26,851 nt of DNA. Origin: JBBRLA01 sp038231615 (lineage in GTDB: Bacteria; Myxococcota_A; Polyangia; Palsa-1104; JAEUJZ01). Made by a program: the position numbers and the translations under genes. Shown piece by piece: positions 12,038 to 20,205 of the stretch (its first letter is position 1; each line of letters starts with the position of its first letter). The notes beneath the pieces are model-generated. The model made no database searches and was not told where the DNA came from. It saw only the letters and a program-made list of their open reading frames with translations. The stretch spans positions 1-26,851 of the forward strand of contig JBBRLA010000022.1 of the NCBI GenBank assembly GCA_038231615.1. Reading direction: 5' to 3'.

Positions 12038-14991
12038 GGACCGCAGGCCCCCGCGACATCCTTCGGGTCGGCTCGTCCCGCCAGCACCCGGCACGCCAGA
12101 TCGAAGAACCCTTTTCCACTGGCCGGATAGACCCGGACCGTGCGATCACCGCTGGCGGCCACCACCCGCAGGCCGTCGGGCGAGAACGCCACCCCGTTGA
12201 TCGCCATCTTCTGCCCGCGCAGCGTCACAAGTGGGCGCCCGTCGGCCCACCACAGGCGGGTGGTGTGGTCCACGCCCCCGGTCACCACCTGCGTGCCATC
12301 CGGCGAGAGCGCTGCGGCCCCCAGCGCGCCCTGGTGCCCAGCAAAGCGCACCCGCGCCTCGCCCGTGGTCACATCGAAGAGCCGTGCCGTCCCGTCAATC
12401 CCGGCGGTCAGGACCTGCTTGCCGTCGGTGGAGAAGGCCGCCGAAACCACCCCGTCCTTATGCCCAAAGAGCACCCGCAGCGCCTTGCCGGCCCCGCTCC
12501 ACAGACGCGCCGTCCCGTCGGCCCCGGCGGTCAGGACCAGCTCGCCGTCGGGCGAAAACGCTGCTCCCGAAAGCGTCCCCTTGTGCCCAACCAGTGCCGC
12601 CATCTGCTTCCCGGTGTCCCCATCCCACAGGATGGCCCGCCCATCCAGGCTGGCGGTCACGATCCGCTTCCCGTCCAGCGAGAACATCGCCGAGACCACG
12701 TCCCGCTCATGCCCGCGCAGCACCGCCAGCGACCGACCCGAGGGGACCGCCCAGATCCGCGCCGTCCCATCCCCGCTGGTGGTGACCAGGCGCTTACCGT
12801 CGGGCGAGAAGGCCACCCAGCGCACCTCGGCGCTGTGGCCGCGCAGCACCGCCAGGTTGTCCCCATCGCCAGTGCTGAAAAGTCGCGCCGTGTGGTCGTT
12901 GCTGGCCGTGGCCACAAGCTTGCCATCCGGCGAGAACGCCGCGTGGCGCACCAGAGACCCGTGCCCGCGCAGCAAGAAGAGCGGTTTGGCGTCCGTCCGC
13001 ACATCCGAGAGCCGCGCCGTCCCGTCATCGCTCACCGTGGCGAGCATCTTCCCATCGGCGGAGAAGGTGGCGAAGCGCACCCCCCCCTCGTGCCCTCGCA
13101 GGACCGGCCAGGCGGCCTCGGTCTTGGCGTCGTGATCGCCCAGAGTCTCGGCCACCACCGTGGCCAGCACCGCCTCCAGCTCGTGGGGCAGGGTCGTGCC
13201 GTGCTGAAGGTGCGGCGCTGCCAGACGCACCGCGGCCAGAAGGGACGGCACCCGCCCCTCCCCCTGACGCGAGAGCGCCAGCGCGGCCAGCCCGTCGAGC
13301 CTCTCGTCCATTGTGGCTGCCGGTGTGGCTTTCGCTGTCCCCGCCCCGGCGGCAGGATCGAGGATCGCCTTGCCCCAGTCGCTCCACGGCCCCTCGCCGC
13401 CGCCCTGAGCCACGTCGATCAGCCGCCCCACCGCGCGCTCGGCGGTCCGCTGGGCCCGCGTCCCGCGCTCCCGTTCCCGCGTCGCGGCCTGCCGCTCCGT
13501 GTCCAGCAGCGCCTGCGTCTCCCGCGTCCCGGCGATGGCCCGCTCGCTGCGCTCATACAACGCCGCGCCGACCAGCGAGGCCACCAGCACCAGCGCCCCG
13601 CTGGTGCCGATCAGCACCTGTCGTTCCCGTTGCCTCCGCGCCGCCTCCGCCCGCGCCGCCAACTGCTCCTCGGCCAGCTCCTCGCGCACCCCGCGCAGCT
13701 CTTCCTCCAGCCGCACCGCCAGCGAGGCCCGCAGGAACTCCTGCTCCTCGCGGTTCGAGACCGAAAGCGCCCGACCCGGCCCGGTGGCGGTCAGCGCCTC
13801 ATCCAGCTCCGCGCCCGAGAGCAAGAGCGCCGGGTCCCTGCCCGATCGCAGCCAGCAAAGGAGCGGCTCGGCCAGCGGGCGCTGGTCGTTTTTGCGCAGC
13901 CAGTCCACCCCGAACACCGAGGCGAAGATGCGGTTGCGCACCCGCAGCCAGCGCAGCCCGGCAGGGTCCTCGTGATCCTTGATCAACCCGCACAGGCGCA
14001 GCGTCATCTGCAGCGAATCGCTGGCCGCCGCCGGTACCCGCTCGTGAAAGAGCAACCGCCGGTAGAGCGAGATGGCCCGATCGCGATCGATCACCGCAGT
14101 GCTTCGCGCTTCGCTGGGGCCCTCTTCAAAGGGCCGCGCCGCGTCGCGCAGGATCGGGCCCTTGGCCCCCTCGCGCAGGAACAACTCGTCCACCAGGTGC
14201 TCGACCCGCGCCTCATCCACGCCGAAGAAGTGGCCTTCGGCGATCAGCGCCTGGCACAGGCGCGCGGTGGCGCTGGGCTCTCCATCGGTGAACTCCAGCA
14301 CCTTGGCCAGCAGGTCAACCTCCCCGGAAAGCGCCGGCAAGAGCACCGCGGCCTGCTCCGCCGTGAAGTCCGGCAGGTACACCAGGCGGGCGATCCGCGC
14401 CGGCTCCAGCGTGCCGCCGTGGATCAATTCACCGGGCGACACGGCACCCAGAAGACAGATCGACAGGCGCCGCAACGAACGGTCGGTGGCCCGTTCGGCG
14501 AGCAGCCCGTGGAGCGCCGCGAAGAAGCCGTCGGATTCGTCGCCGATCGCCCGCAGGGCGTCGATCCCGTCGATGAAAAGGATCACCTGCTCGGAAATCC
14601 ACACCAGAAGTTCGTCCCGCAGGTACGAGGCGAAACGCCGCGCCGGGGTGATCTGCTCGCGGCGGACCCAGAACTCGGTGGGGTCCGGCAGCTCCATTTG
14701 CTCCGCTATCTGTCCTACGATGGCGTAGTGGAAGCCCTCGGCCGGCACCCGTGCTCCCATGTGGGACAGATCCACCGTGGCACACCGGGCGCCAGCGGCG
14801 GAAAGCTGCCCCGAAAGGTGCGTGCACAGGGCGGTCTTGCCGCTCCCCGGCGGACCGATCACGTGGGCGAACTCCCCCGCGGAAAGCGCGCGCAGGAGCT
14901 CGACGTCCGCTCCGCGCTCGACGTAGCAGATGGCCTCTGGTGGGGGTCCCGTGACGATGGGGACCAGTTGTGTGCTCTCCTGTGGGTACAT
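12034..14991 (-). CDS. AAA-like (PF14516-type) ATPase with transmembrane helix and WD40 propeller
   Basis: The start at 14991 gives 985 residues. The N-terminal domain resembles the AAA-like/PF14516 family: YVERGADVELLRAL, a Walker A GPPGSGKT (46-53), a Walker B-like VILFIDGID and a downstream TDGEPSATARLCQAL helix. A coiled, Arg/Glu-rich stretch flanks a membrane helix (about 458-478, LIGTSGALVLVASLVGAALY). After another helical linker come eight WD40-like blades (about 625-955), each with a GH near its start and an SPDGK-like turn; the last has GQ in place of GH. No separate effector domain is present. The protein may be a membrane-tethered signalling or sensing STAND-like ATPase; function unknown. 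The frame extends to 15180, but a good promoter lies at 15059-15088 and homology begins at this ATG. Confidence 0.85.
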   Translation of the reverse strand: MYPQESTQLVPIVTGPPPEAICYVERGADVELLRALSAGEFAHVIGPPGSGKTALCTHLSGQLSAAGARCATVDLSHMGARVPAEGFHYAIVGQIAEQMELPDPTEFWVRREQITPARRFASYLRDELLVWISEQVILFIDGIDALRAIGDESDGFFAALHGLLAERATDRSLRRLSICLLGAVSPGELIHGGTLEPARIARLVYLPDFTAEQAAVLLPALSGEVDLLAKVLEFTDGEPSATARLCQALIAEGHFFGVDEARVEHLVDELFLREGAKGPILRDAARPFEEGPSEARSTAVIDRDRAISLYRRLLFHERVPAAASDSLQMTLRLCGLIKDHEDPAGLRWLRVRNRIFASVFGVDWLRKNDQRPLAEPLLCWLRSGRDPALLLSGAELDEALTATGPGRALSVSNREEQEFLRASLAVRLEEELRGVREELAEEQLAARAEAARRQRERQVLIGTSGALVLVASLVGAALYERSERAIAGTRETQALLDTERQAATRERERGTRAQRTAERAVGRLIDVAQGGGEGPWSDWGKAILDPAAGAGTAKATPAATMDERLDGLAALALSRQGEGRVPSLLAAVRLAAPHLQHGTTLPHELEAVLATVVAETLGDHDAKTEAAWPVLRGHEGGVRFATFSADGKMLATVSDDGTARLSDVRTDAKPLFLLRGHGSLVRHAAFSPDGKLVATASNDHTARLFSTGDGDNLAVLRGHSAEVRWVAFSPDGKRLVTTSGDGTARIWAVPSGRSLAVLRGHERDVVSAMFSLDGKRIVTASLDGRAILWDGDTGKQMAALVGHKGTLSGAAFSPDGELVLTAGADGTARLWSGAGKALRVLFGHKDGVVSAAFSTDGKQVLTAGIDGTARLFDVTTGEARVRFAGHQGALGAAALSPDGTQVVTGGVDHTTRLWWADGRPLVTLRGQKMAINGVAFSPDGLRVVAASGDRTVRVYPASGKGFFDLACRVLAGRADPKDVAGACGP
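14087..14114. repeat. 28-bp intragenic repeat, copy 2 (in the AAA-WD40 gene)
   Basis: Matches 6711-6738 at 26 of 28 positions and encodes EARSTAVI in the same frame, in the helical region between the ATPase core and the membrane helix. Confidence 0.6.
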
Positions 14992-15058
14992 GCTGCCTAC
15001 GGTGCCGCCTGATCGCCATACCCCCAGAACAGGTACGGCATAGAAAGCAGCTTTATCT

Positions 15059-15088
15059 ATTTTAGTTCGAAAGCTGGCTAGACCGCAA
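15059..15088 (-). promoter_or_regulatory. Candidate promoter of the AAA-WD40 gene
   Basis: On the minus strand TTGCGG (15088-15083) and TAAAAT (15064-15059) are separated by 18 bp, in the most AT-rich stretch of this region. The transcript would start near 15052 and have a leader of about 60 nt before the ATG at 14991. Confidence 0.45.
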
Positions 15089-15149
15089 GGCCCGACAAAA
15101 GGAGTCGCCTTCCCGGTTTGTCTGAAGCGGGGCGACGGTTCGCGGTGGA

Positions 15150-16436
15150 CTAGCGATTTGGCGTTAGAATGGGCACCCATTCCTCGATCATTCGCAGCAG
15201 CGTGTCTATCTGGCTGGCCTGGGTACCGCCGTCAACGACATTCCGCAGGGTCTGCTCCATGGATTGAATCGTCGATTGATACATGTGCCACGCCCCTCTG
15301 CCGATCACCAGCAGCAGCGCCGCGGCCAGGGCCAGATTGAAGAGGAAGCGCACGCGAGAGATGCCATGGCGCATCCGTCCCGCCGATCGCTCCGCAGCGG
15401 TCATCAGCGCCACGTCCAGCAGGCCCGCGCGCTCGCTGGCGCACAGGAGCACCAGATCGTCCGGGTCGGCCAGCCCGGCCTTCACCAGCATGGTCGGCAG
15501 GTCCCGCCCGGCGCGCACCCCCTGCACGATGACATCGCGGCGGGCCCGCGCCACCGGGTCGGCGCAGGTCGCAACCGCCAGGTCGAGCGCCTGTTGCGGC
15601 GTCAGCCCGTGGGATAGGTTGCGCGAGAGCACCCGGCAAAACATCCCTCGCAGGTGCGAAAGATACACCCCGCCAAGCAGAGGCAACCGCCACAGGACGG
15701 GGTAGAACAGACGGGAGAGCGATGCCGCAAGCGCCGAAGCTCCGAAGAACCGCCAGAGCCCCGGCACCCCGCGCAGAAGGACCAGAGCCACGACGAGCAG
15801 CTCGATCAACGGCCCCCGGACCTGCCGCAGATAGCTCGCCTCGGGGTGCAGGAGCAGGTTTGGCAAGGGCCCCGTCAGGATTGACCCCGCCGCCAAGAAC
15901 AAGGGCAGGCGCACCGCGGCGCGCAGGCCCTGGTTGACGGCCAGCGCGACCTCCAGGCGAGTGGAAATGCTCTCGAAGCCCTGTGCCGGCTGCCCCACCT
16001 GCTCAGCGGCGCGCAGGACCGCGACGTCGGTAGCGGCGAAGATGCCCGGGAAGCGTTCCATGGCGCCGGCCAGTGTCTCGCCCGCCGCCGACCGATCCAG
16101 CAGGGCGAGGAGCGCCTGGCGCAACCCGCCGCGATCGCCACGGACGGCGGCGACCAGCGTGCGCAGCGCCTCGGTCGCCGGCACCCCGGCTCTCAGGAGC
16201 CGCGCCATGCCGGTGCAGGTGTCCCGGATCTGCTCTGTCTTCGCCGAAGCCCGGACCTTTCCCCTTCCCTTTCCCCTTGCGGGCCGACGGGCCGCCTGCG
16301 GGAAGACCCGAGGCGGGGGCTGGCGGACATCGACAAGTTCAGCGCCCTCGCGGGGTTGCCAGCGAGCGAAGAGGACGCCACACGCGCCACATTCGCTTCC
16401 TCCAGCCTGAGCCTGGCCACAACGGGGACACTGCAT
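15150..16436 (-). CDS. GspF/PilC-like membrane protein with N-terminal zinc ribbon
   Basis: The protein has 428 residues from the ATG at 16436 (alternatives at 16463 and 16481 add 9 or 15 residues; none has a well-spaced ribosome site). It begins with a zinc ribbon, CPRCG...CGACG (Cys at about 3, 6, 16 and 19), followed by a basic Pro-rich linker. The rest has the doubled type II secretion F-domain pattern: MARLLRAGVPATEALRTLV in the first half and VLSRNLSHGLTPQQALDLA in the second, with hydrophobic helices near 180-200 and 220-240 and one near the C-terminus. In secretion and type IV pilus systems such proteins form the inner-membrane platform. No ATPase, pilin or secretin gene is nearby, so it is an orphan here. 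Confidence 0.75.
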   Translation of the reverse strand: MQCPRCGQAQAGGSECGACGVLFARWQPREGAELVDVRQPPPRVFPQAARRPARGKGRGKVRASAKTEQIRDTCTGMARLLRAGVPATEALRTLVAAVRGDRGGLRQALLALLDRSAAGETLAGAMERFPGIFAATDVAVLRAAEQVGQPAQGFESISTRLEVALAVNQGLRAAVRLPLFLAAGSILTGPLPNLLLHPEASYLRQVRGPLIELLVVALVLLRGVPGLWRFFGASALAASLSRLFYPVLWRLPLLGGVYLSHLRGMFCRVLSRNLSHGLTPQQALDLAVATCADPVARARRDVIVQGVRAGRDLPTMLVKAGLADPDDLVLLCASERAGLLDVALMTAAERSAGRMRHGISRVRFLFNLALAAALLLVIGRGAWHMYQSTIQSMEQTLRNVVDGGTQASQIDTLLRMIEEWVPILTPNR

Positions 16437-16547
16437 CCCCTTCAGAGTAGCAGCACGGGCCATCATCGGCGATGTCGCCATACGCCCACATCAGCGACGT
16501 GGGCTGGCGCGTCGGAACATGAGGCTGCGACCGGCTGCGCGGCCGGC

Positions 16548-17450
16548 TCAGGGCGCCGGCCGCGGGATGCTCCCCATGCGCCCGCCCTGATAGTCGCGAA
16601 TGGCCTGGTAAATCTCGGCCTCCGTGTTCATCACGAAGGGGCCGTAGCGGGCCACCGGCTCGCGGATCGGCTGGCCGCCCAGCAAAAGGAGACGCGCCGG
16701 TAAAGCGGCGCCGGCCGGCACCCGCAGGCGCACGCTTCCCTGGGGCCCCAGCACCGCGAGCTGGCCGTCTTCGAGCACCCGCGCCCCTTCCCCCACCTCG
16801 ACCTGACCGCCAAAGACGTACACGCAGGCATTCCACCCCTCGGGCACGGGCTGCTCGATCCGCGCCCCCGGCTTTAGCGTCCAGTCCTGGTAAAGAATCG
16901 GTGTGCGCGTGTCGATCACCGCCTGGATGCCGAAGACCTGGCCGGCCACCACCCGGGCCTGGGCCAGACCGTCGGGGCTGCGGGCAATGGGAATGCCCGC
17001 GGCGGGGACCTCCTGGTAGCGCGGGGCCATCAGCTTGTCCCGGGACGGCAGGTTCACCCAGATCTGGAAGCCGTGCATGCGGCCCCCTTCCGTCTGCATG
17101 CGCCGTGACGGCATCTCCGAATGGACCACGCCGGCCCCGGCGGTCATCCATTGCACGTCGCCGGTGCCGATGGTGCCGCGATGTCCGGCGGAGTCTTCAT
17201 GCTCGACCTCGCCCTCCAGAATGTAGGACACGGTCTCGAAGCCGCGATGGGGATGGTCCGGGGCGCCGACGGCCTCGCCGGGGCGGTAGGCGATGGGGCC
17301 CATCTCGTCGATCATCAGGAACGGATCCACCATGTCCAGGCCCTCCGTCGGAAAGGGGCGGCGCACCATGAAGCCGCCGCCCTCTCGCTGGCGGTGGGCG
17401 GTGACGATGCGCTCGACGGAGCGGACGGGGGCGTGGGGGCTTTCGATCAT
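16548..17450 (-). CDS. Pirin family protein
   Basis: The 300-residue bicupin has the pirin pattern: DPFLMIDEMGP, DHPHRGFETVSYILEGEVEHEDSAG and MTAGAGVVHSEMP. Metal ligands expected in pirins are present: His66, His68, His110 and Glu112. The C-terminal cupin includes GARVLEDGQLAVLG and GQPIREPVARYGPFVMNT. Some pirins act as quercetinases or redox-responsive cofactors; the role here is not evident. The ATG at 17450 begins the family homology; the upstream extension in the same frame is low-complexity intergenic sequence. The gene reads away from the palindromic array in the adjoining spacer. Confidence 0.92.
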   Translation of the reverse strand: MIESPHAPVRSVERIVTAHRQREGGGFMVRRPFPTEGLDMVDPFLMIDEMGPIAYRPGEAVGAPDHPHRGFETVSYILEGEVEHEDSAGHRGTIGTGDVQWMTAGAGVVHSEMPSRRMQTEGGRMHGFQIWVNLPSRDKLMAPRYQEVPAAGIPIARSPDGLAQARVVAGQVFGIQAVIDTRTPILYQDWTLKPGARIEQPVPEGWNACVYVFGGQVEVGEGARVLEDGQLAVLGPQGSVRLRVPAGAALPARLLLLGGQPIREPVARYGPFVMNTEAEIYQAIRDYQGGRMGSIPRPAP

Positions 17451-17552
17451 GGCTCCAATCTGCGGATGATCGGCGGCGAGCACAAGAGGGGTCGGTCGGC
17501 AGGCGTCATCCGCGGGTCCCTCGCCGGGGTTGCCGCCGCAACATGTCTTCCA

Positions 17553-17600
17553 TTCCGACCCGCTGCACTCCACGAGTTCCGACCCGCTGCACTCCACGAG
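17553..17600. repeat. 24-bp tandem duplication
   Basis: Two perfect adjacent 24-bp copies (17553-17576 and 17577-17600), each beginning TTCCGACCC and ending TCCACGAG, in the non-coding region upstream of the pirin gene. Confidence 0.85.
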
Positions 17601-17707
17601 GCCGCCTTCCCCGCCTTGCGCCGCGTGTACGTGTTTGGGATGTAACGGCCTCTGGACCCTTCTCGATTGGCCCTGGGCCGGTTTTTCGCCCCCGTCCCCT
17701 CCTGACC

Positions 17708-17825
17708 TGGGGTAAAACCCCACTCCGCGTGGGATTGGACCCCACTCCGCATGGGGTCCAATCCCACTTCAGGTGGGGTTCCATCCCAGTGCAACTGGGA
17801 TGGAACCCCACTTCCCCTGGGATTG
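17708..17825. repeat. 22-bp-period array of palindromic units
   Basis: Units begin at 17708, 17730, 17752, 17774, 17796 and 17818, exactly 22 bp apart. Each of the first five is a 15-bp TGGGRT...YCCCA core plus a 7-bp spacer; the sixth is degenerate. Core 1 is TGGGGTAAAACCCCA, a self-hairpin. Core 2 (TGGGATTGGACCCCA) is the exact reverse complement of core 3, and core 4 (TGGGGTTCCATCCCA) that of core 5. This gives perfect hairpins at 17729-17767 (16-bp arms, 7-nt loop) and 17773-17811 (18-bp arms, 3-nt loop). It lies between divergent genes, so operator or structured-RNA roles fit better than a terminator. Confidence 0.85.
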
Positions 17826-18021
17826 TGCCTTGACAACCGGCCCCGGCGACCGAAAACCCTGGGCGTGATGACACCCGACCCTGCTGAATGGAACAACGAC
17901 TGGGGAACATCCTCTATAGCTCGATCGAGTGGCCAGGTAAAGCCGGGAGTCTTTGGGCCCGCCCTGGTCTCTTGAGGAACGCCATGTCAAGCTCCGCGTA
18001 AATATATAGATAGATGGTGAG

Positions 18022-19077
18022 ATGTCTCCCATGAAGAGCCGCTTCGACAACAACATGGCCTGGGATCTGGGACCGGGTCACTACGAGGTCTGGTACCTGA
18101 CCCTTGCGCATCGGGAGTCGGGCACGGGGTTCTGGATTCGCTACACTTTAGAGTCGCCCGACGTCAACACCGGCAGGGCCTACGCGCAGCTCTGGTTTGC
18201 CCGGGGAGACCACGGGCGCCCCGAGCGCACCTTCGGGTTCAACCGCCGCTTCCCCATCGAATCGTTGATCCCCCGGCGGGACCCCTTCGAGTTGCGCATT
18301 GGCGACGCGGTGCTGACCAACCAGAGCCTGCGGGGCGCGCTGGCCGGCGACGGCCACGACGTCACCTGGGACCTGCGCTTCGTCCCCGCATCGTGCACGC
18401 ACTACCACCTGCCGGACTTCGCCTATCTGCGGAGGGGCACGCTGGTGGACACGGTGGTGTTCTCGCCCAACCTGAGCATCGCCCTCACCGGCACCATCAC
18501 CGTGGATGGCGAAACCTACGATCTGCGCGGTTCGCCCGGCGGGCAGACGCACCTTTATGGGCGCAAGCACGCCTATGCCTGGGCCTGGGCCCACTGCAAC
18601 GCCTTCGACAGCGGTGAGGGCCACGAGGCGGCGGTGATGGAGGCCCTGACCGTGCAATTGCGCCGCGGGCCGGTGCTGCTGCCGCAGATGACGCTGGTGA
18701 CCGTCTACCCCGACGGTCTGGGTGGCGAGGCGCTGAGCTTCAACAAGGTCGTGAACCTGCCGAGAAACCGCGCCGAGTACGGCACCGGCTACTACCGCCT
18801 GGTCGGCGAGGGCGTCACCGCCAAGGCCGAGGTGGCCCTGTCCTGCCGCCCCGAGGACATGGTCCGGGCGGAGTACGTCGACCCCGACGGCGAGCCGGCC
18901 TACTGCCACAACACCGTGGTGGCGCGCTGCGAGGTCAAACTGTCCCGGCGGTCGTTCCCCGGGGCCGACTGGCAGCCCTGGCGGACGCTGGCCACCGATC
19001 ACGGCGCCAGCTTCGAATGGGCCGGCAGGGCCGGCGACTCCCAGGTGCGGCAGCACCACGTCGCCCTGCCCCTGTGA
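18022..19077 (+). CDS. Lipocalin-like (CrtC/AttH-type) hypothetical protein
   Basis: The 351-residue protein is beta-rich and lacks a signal peptide. Features such as WYLTLAHRESGTGFWIRYTL at the N-terminus, repeated beta strands, and HAYAWAWAHCNAF in the middle recall the double-lipocalin CrtC/AttH and tocopherol-cyclase-like families, which bind or modify hydrophobic molecules. I cannot name a closer family, and an enzyme activity should not be assumed. The ATG at 18022 is preceded by GGTGAG and an AT-rich stretch; a second ATG three codons in is also possible. It is divergent from the pirin gene across the repeat-rich spacer and is followed by the glycosyltransferase after 102 bp. Confidence 0.6.
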   Translation: MSPMKSRFDNNMAWDLGPGHYEVWYLTLAHRESGTGFWIRYTLESPDVNTGRAYAQLWFARGDHGRPERTFGFNRRFPIESLIPRRDPFELRIGDAVLTNQSLRGALAGDGHDVTWDLRFVPASCTHYHLPDFAYLRRGTLVDTVVFSPNLSIALTGTITVDGETYDLRGSPGGQTHLYGRKHAYAWAWAHCNAFDSGEGHEAAVMEALTVQLRRGPVLLPQMTLVTVYPDGLGGEALSFNKVVNLPRNRAEYGTGYYRLVGEGVTAKAEVALSCRPEDMVRAEYVDPDGEPAYCHNTVVARCEVKLSRRSFPGADWQPWRTLATDHGASFEWAGRAGDSQVRQHHVALPL

Positions 19078-19150
19078 GATTTCACCACAGTCCCTGCTCA
19101 GATTTACTCAGTTTCGCCCCGACGCCCCACGGCCGGCGCGGACTTCGGGT

Positions 19151-19166
19151 TGGCACTGTTCTTGTT
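19151..19166 (+). promoter_or_regulatory. Candidate sigma-54-type -24/-12 promoter
   Basis: TGGCAC, five bases, then TTGTT fits the sigma-54 consensus TGGCAC-N5-TTGCW except that C at -12 is T. The start site would fall just before the glycosyltransferase ATG at 19180, leaving almost no leader, which weakens the case. Confidence 0.25.
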
Positions 19167-19179
19167 TACATGGCTGGCC

Positions 19180-20196
19180 ATGACCACCACGTCCGCTCCC
19201 CTACTGACCCTGAACTGCCACGAGGCCTGGGTACACCAGCTCGGCCATCTCGGCTTTCCAACCTTCATCATCGATGGGCTCCCCGGCCGCTACACCAGCC
19301 GCTGGGACACCCACGTGCGCCCGGTGCCCGAGCGAGCGACGCTCGTGACCCTGGAGGAGGCGCTGGCCCAGCGACGGTCCTACCACTGCATCATCGCCCA
19401 CAACATCAGCGACCTGATGTCAATCAAGCTGCTCGATGCGCCGCGCATCCTGGTCATCCACGGCACTCTGGAGGGGCGTTTGGCCCAGGAAGGGCGGGAC
19501 CGGCTGCCCGACGGGTTCCTGAGCAGCGTGCGGACGTACGTGCGGCAACTGGGGGTGCACGTAGTGGCGGTCTCGGCACTGAAGGCGCGGTCGTGGCGGC
19601 TGCCGGCGAACATCATCCCTTTCGCGGTGTCGCCGGAGACCTACCTGCCGTGGAGCGGCCAGGTCCCGGCGGGCATCCGGGTGGCCAACCAGATCCACCA
19701 GAAGGCGCGGGTGCTGCGCTTCGACCTGCACGAGGCGGCCTTCGCCGGGCTGCCGGTGCGCTTGGTGGGGCACAACCCGGGGATCGACGGGGCCGCCCCC
19801 TCGGAAAGCTGGGACGATCTGAAGCTTTTGCTCTCCCGGCATCGCTTCTTCGTGCACACCGCTGACCCGGAGATGGAGGACGGCTACAACATGGCGACGC
19901 TGGAGGCGATGGCCGCCGGGCTGCCAGTGCTGGGCAACGTCCATCCAAGTTCGCCGATCGAGCATGGGGTCAGCGGGTTTCTCTCGGACGATCCGAAGGA
20001 GCTGCGGGGCTACGCCGAGCTTCTGCTGGCGGATCAGGAGCTGGCCGGCAGGATGGGACAGGCGGCGCGGCTTCTGGTGACGCAGCGGTTTCCCATGGAG
20101 GACTTCGTCGATCGGTTCCATAAGGCCATCGAGACCGCCCGCGCGGGTTGGCTGGAGGCAAGGAGGCGGCAGGATCGAGGGGCGGCGCGGGCGTGA
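19180..20196 (+). CDS. GT4-like glycosyltransferase
   Basis: The 338-residue protein has the layout of a GT-B glycosyltransferase of the GT4 group. The C-terminal half carries EMEDGYNMATLEAMAAGLPV, the E-x7-E-like nucleotide-sugar motif, followed by PIEHGVSGFLSDDPKEL. The N-terminal half (APLLTLNCHEAWVHQLGHLG; PRILVIHGTLEGRL; VHVVAVSALKARSW) is the acceptor-side Rossmann domain. It transfers a sugar from a nucleotide donor to an unknown acceptor, probably on the cytoplasmic side. The ATG at 19180 is chosen over a TTG ten codons upstream. No other polysaccharide genes are adjacent. It ends nine bases from the convergent permease gene. Confidence 0.82.
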   Translation: MTTTSAPLLTLNCHEAWVHQLGHLGFPTFIIDGLPGRYTSRWDTHVRPVPERATLVTLEEALAQRRSYHCIIAHNISDLMSIKLLDAPRILVIHGTLEGRLAQEGRDRLPDGFLSSVRTYVRQLGVHVVAVSALKARSWRLPANIIPFAVSPETYLPWSGQVPAGIRVANQIHQKARVLRFDLHEAAFAGLPVRLVGHNPGIDGAAPSESWDDLKLLLSRHRFFVHTADPEMEDGYNMATLEAMAAGLPVLGNVHPSSPIEHGVSGFLSDDPKELRGYAELLLADQELAGRMGQAARLLVTQRFPMEDFVDRFHKAIETARAGWLEARRRQDRGAARA

Positions 20197-20205
20197 GAAG
20201 AGCGG

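Larger units (their letters stand above)
17451..18021. other. 571-bp gene-free spacer between divergent genes
   Basis: No convincing gene is present; open frames here are repetitive and shift with the 22-bp array. The spacer holds a 24-bp tandem duplication (17553-17600), the 22-bp-period palindromic array (17708-17825), an isolated TTGACA (17830-17835) and an AT-rich patch (AAATATATAG, 18000-18009) just before the lipocalin-like gene. Both flanking genes read outward, so the spacer must contain their promoters. Confidence 0.7.

Noticed and set aside
12265..15012. A long plus-strand open frame opposite the AAA-WD40 gene
   Set aside because: Its periodic, Arg/Pro-rich translation simply mirrors the WD40 repeats on the other strand.
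17708..17825. CRISPR array
   Set aside because: The 22-bp units have no unique spacers of ~30 bp, and the units themselves alternate in orientation; no cas gene is nearby.
17708..17825. Rho-independent terminator
   Set aside because: The hairpins lack a following T-run and the flanking genes diverge, so no transcript needs to end there.
17830..17870. Promoter based on the TTGACA at 17830
   Set aside because: No acceptable -10 occurs at 16-18 bp spacing on the plus strand.
17506..17910. Protein-coding frames across the 22-bp array on both strands
   Set aside because: The period is not a multiple of three and the translations are low-complexity with no homology; they arise from the repeat.
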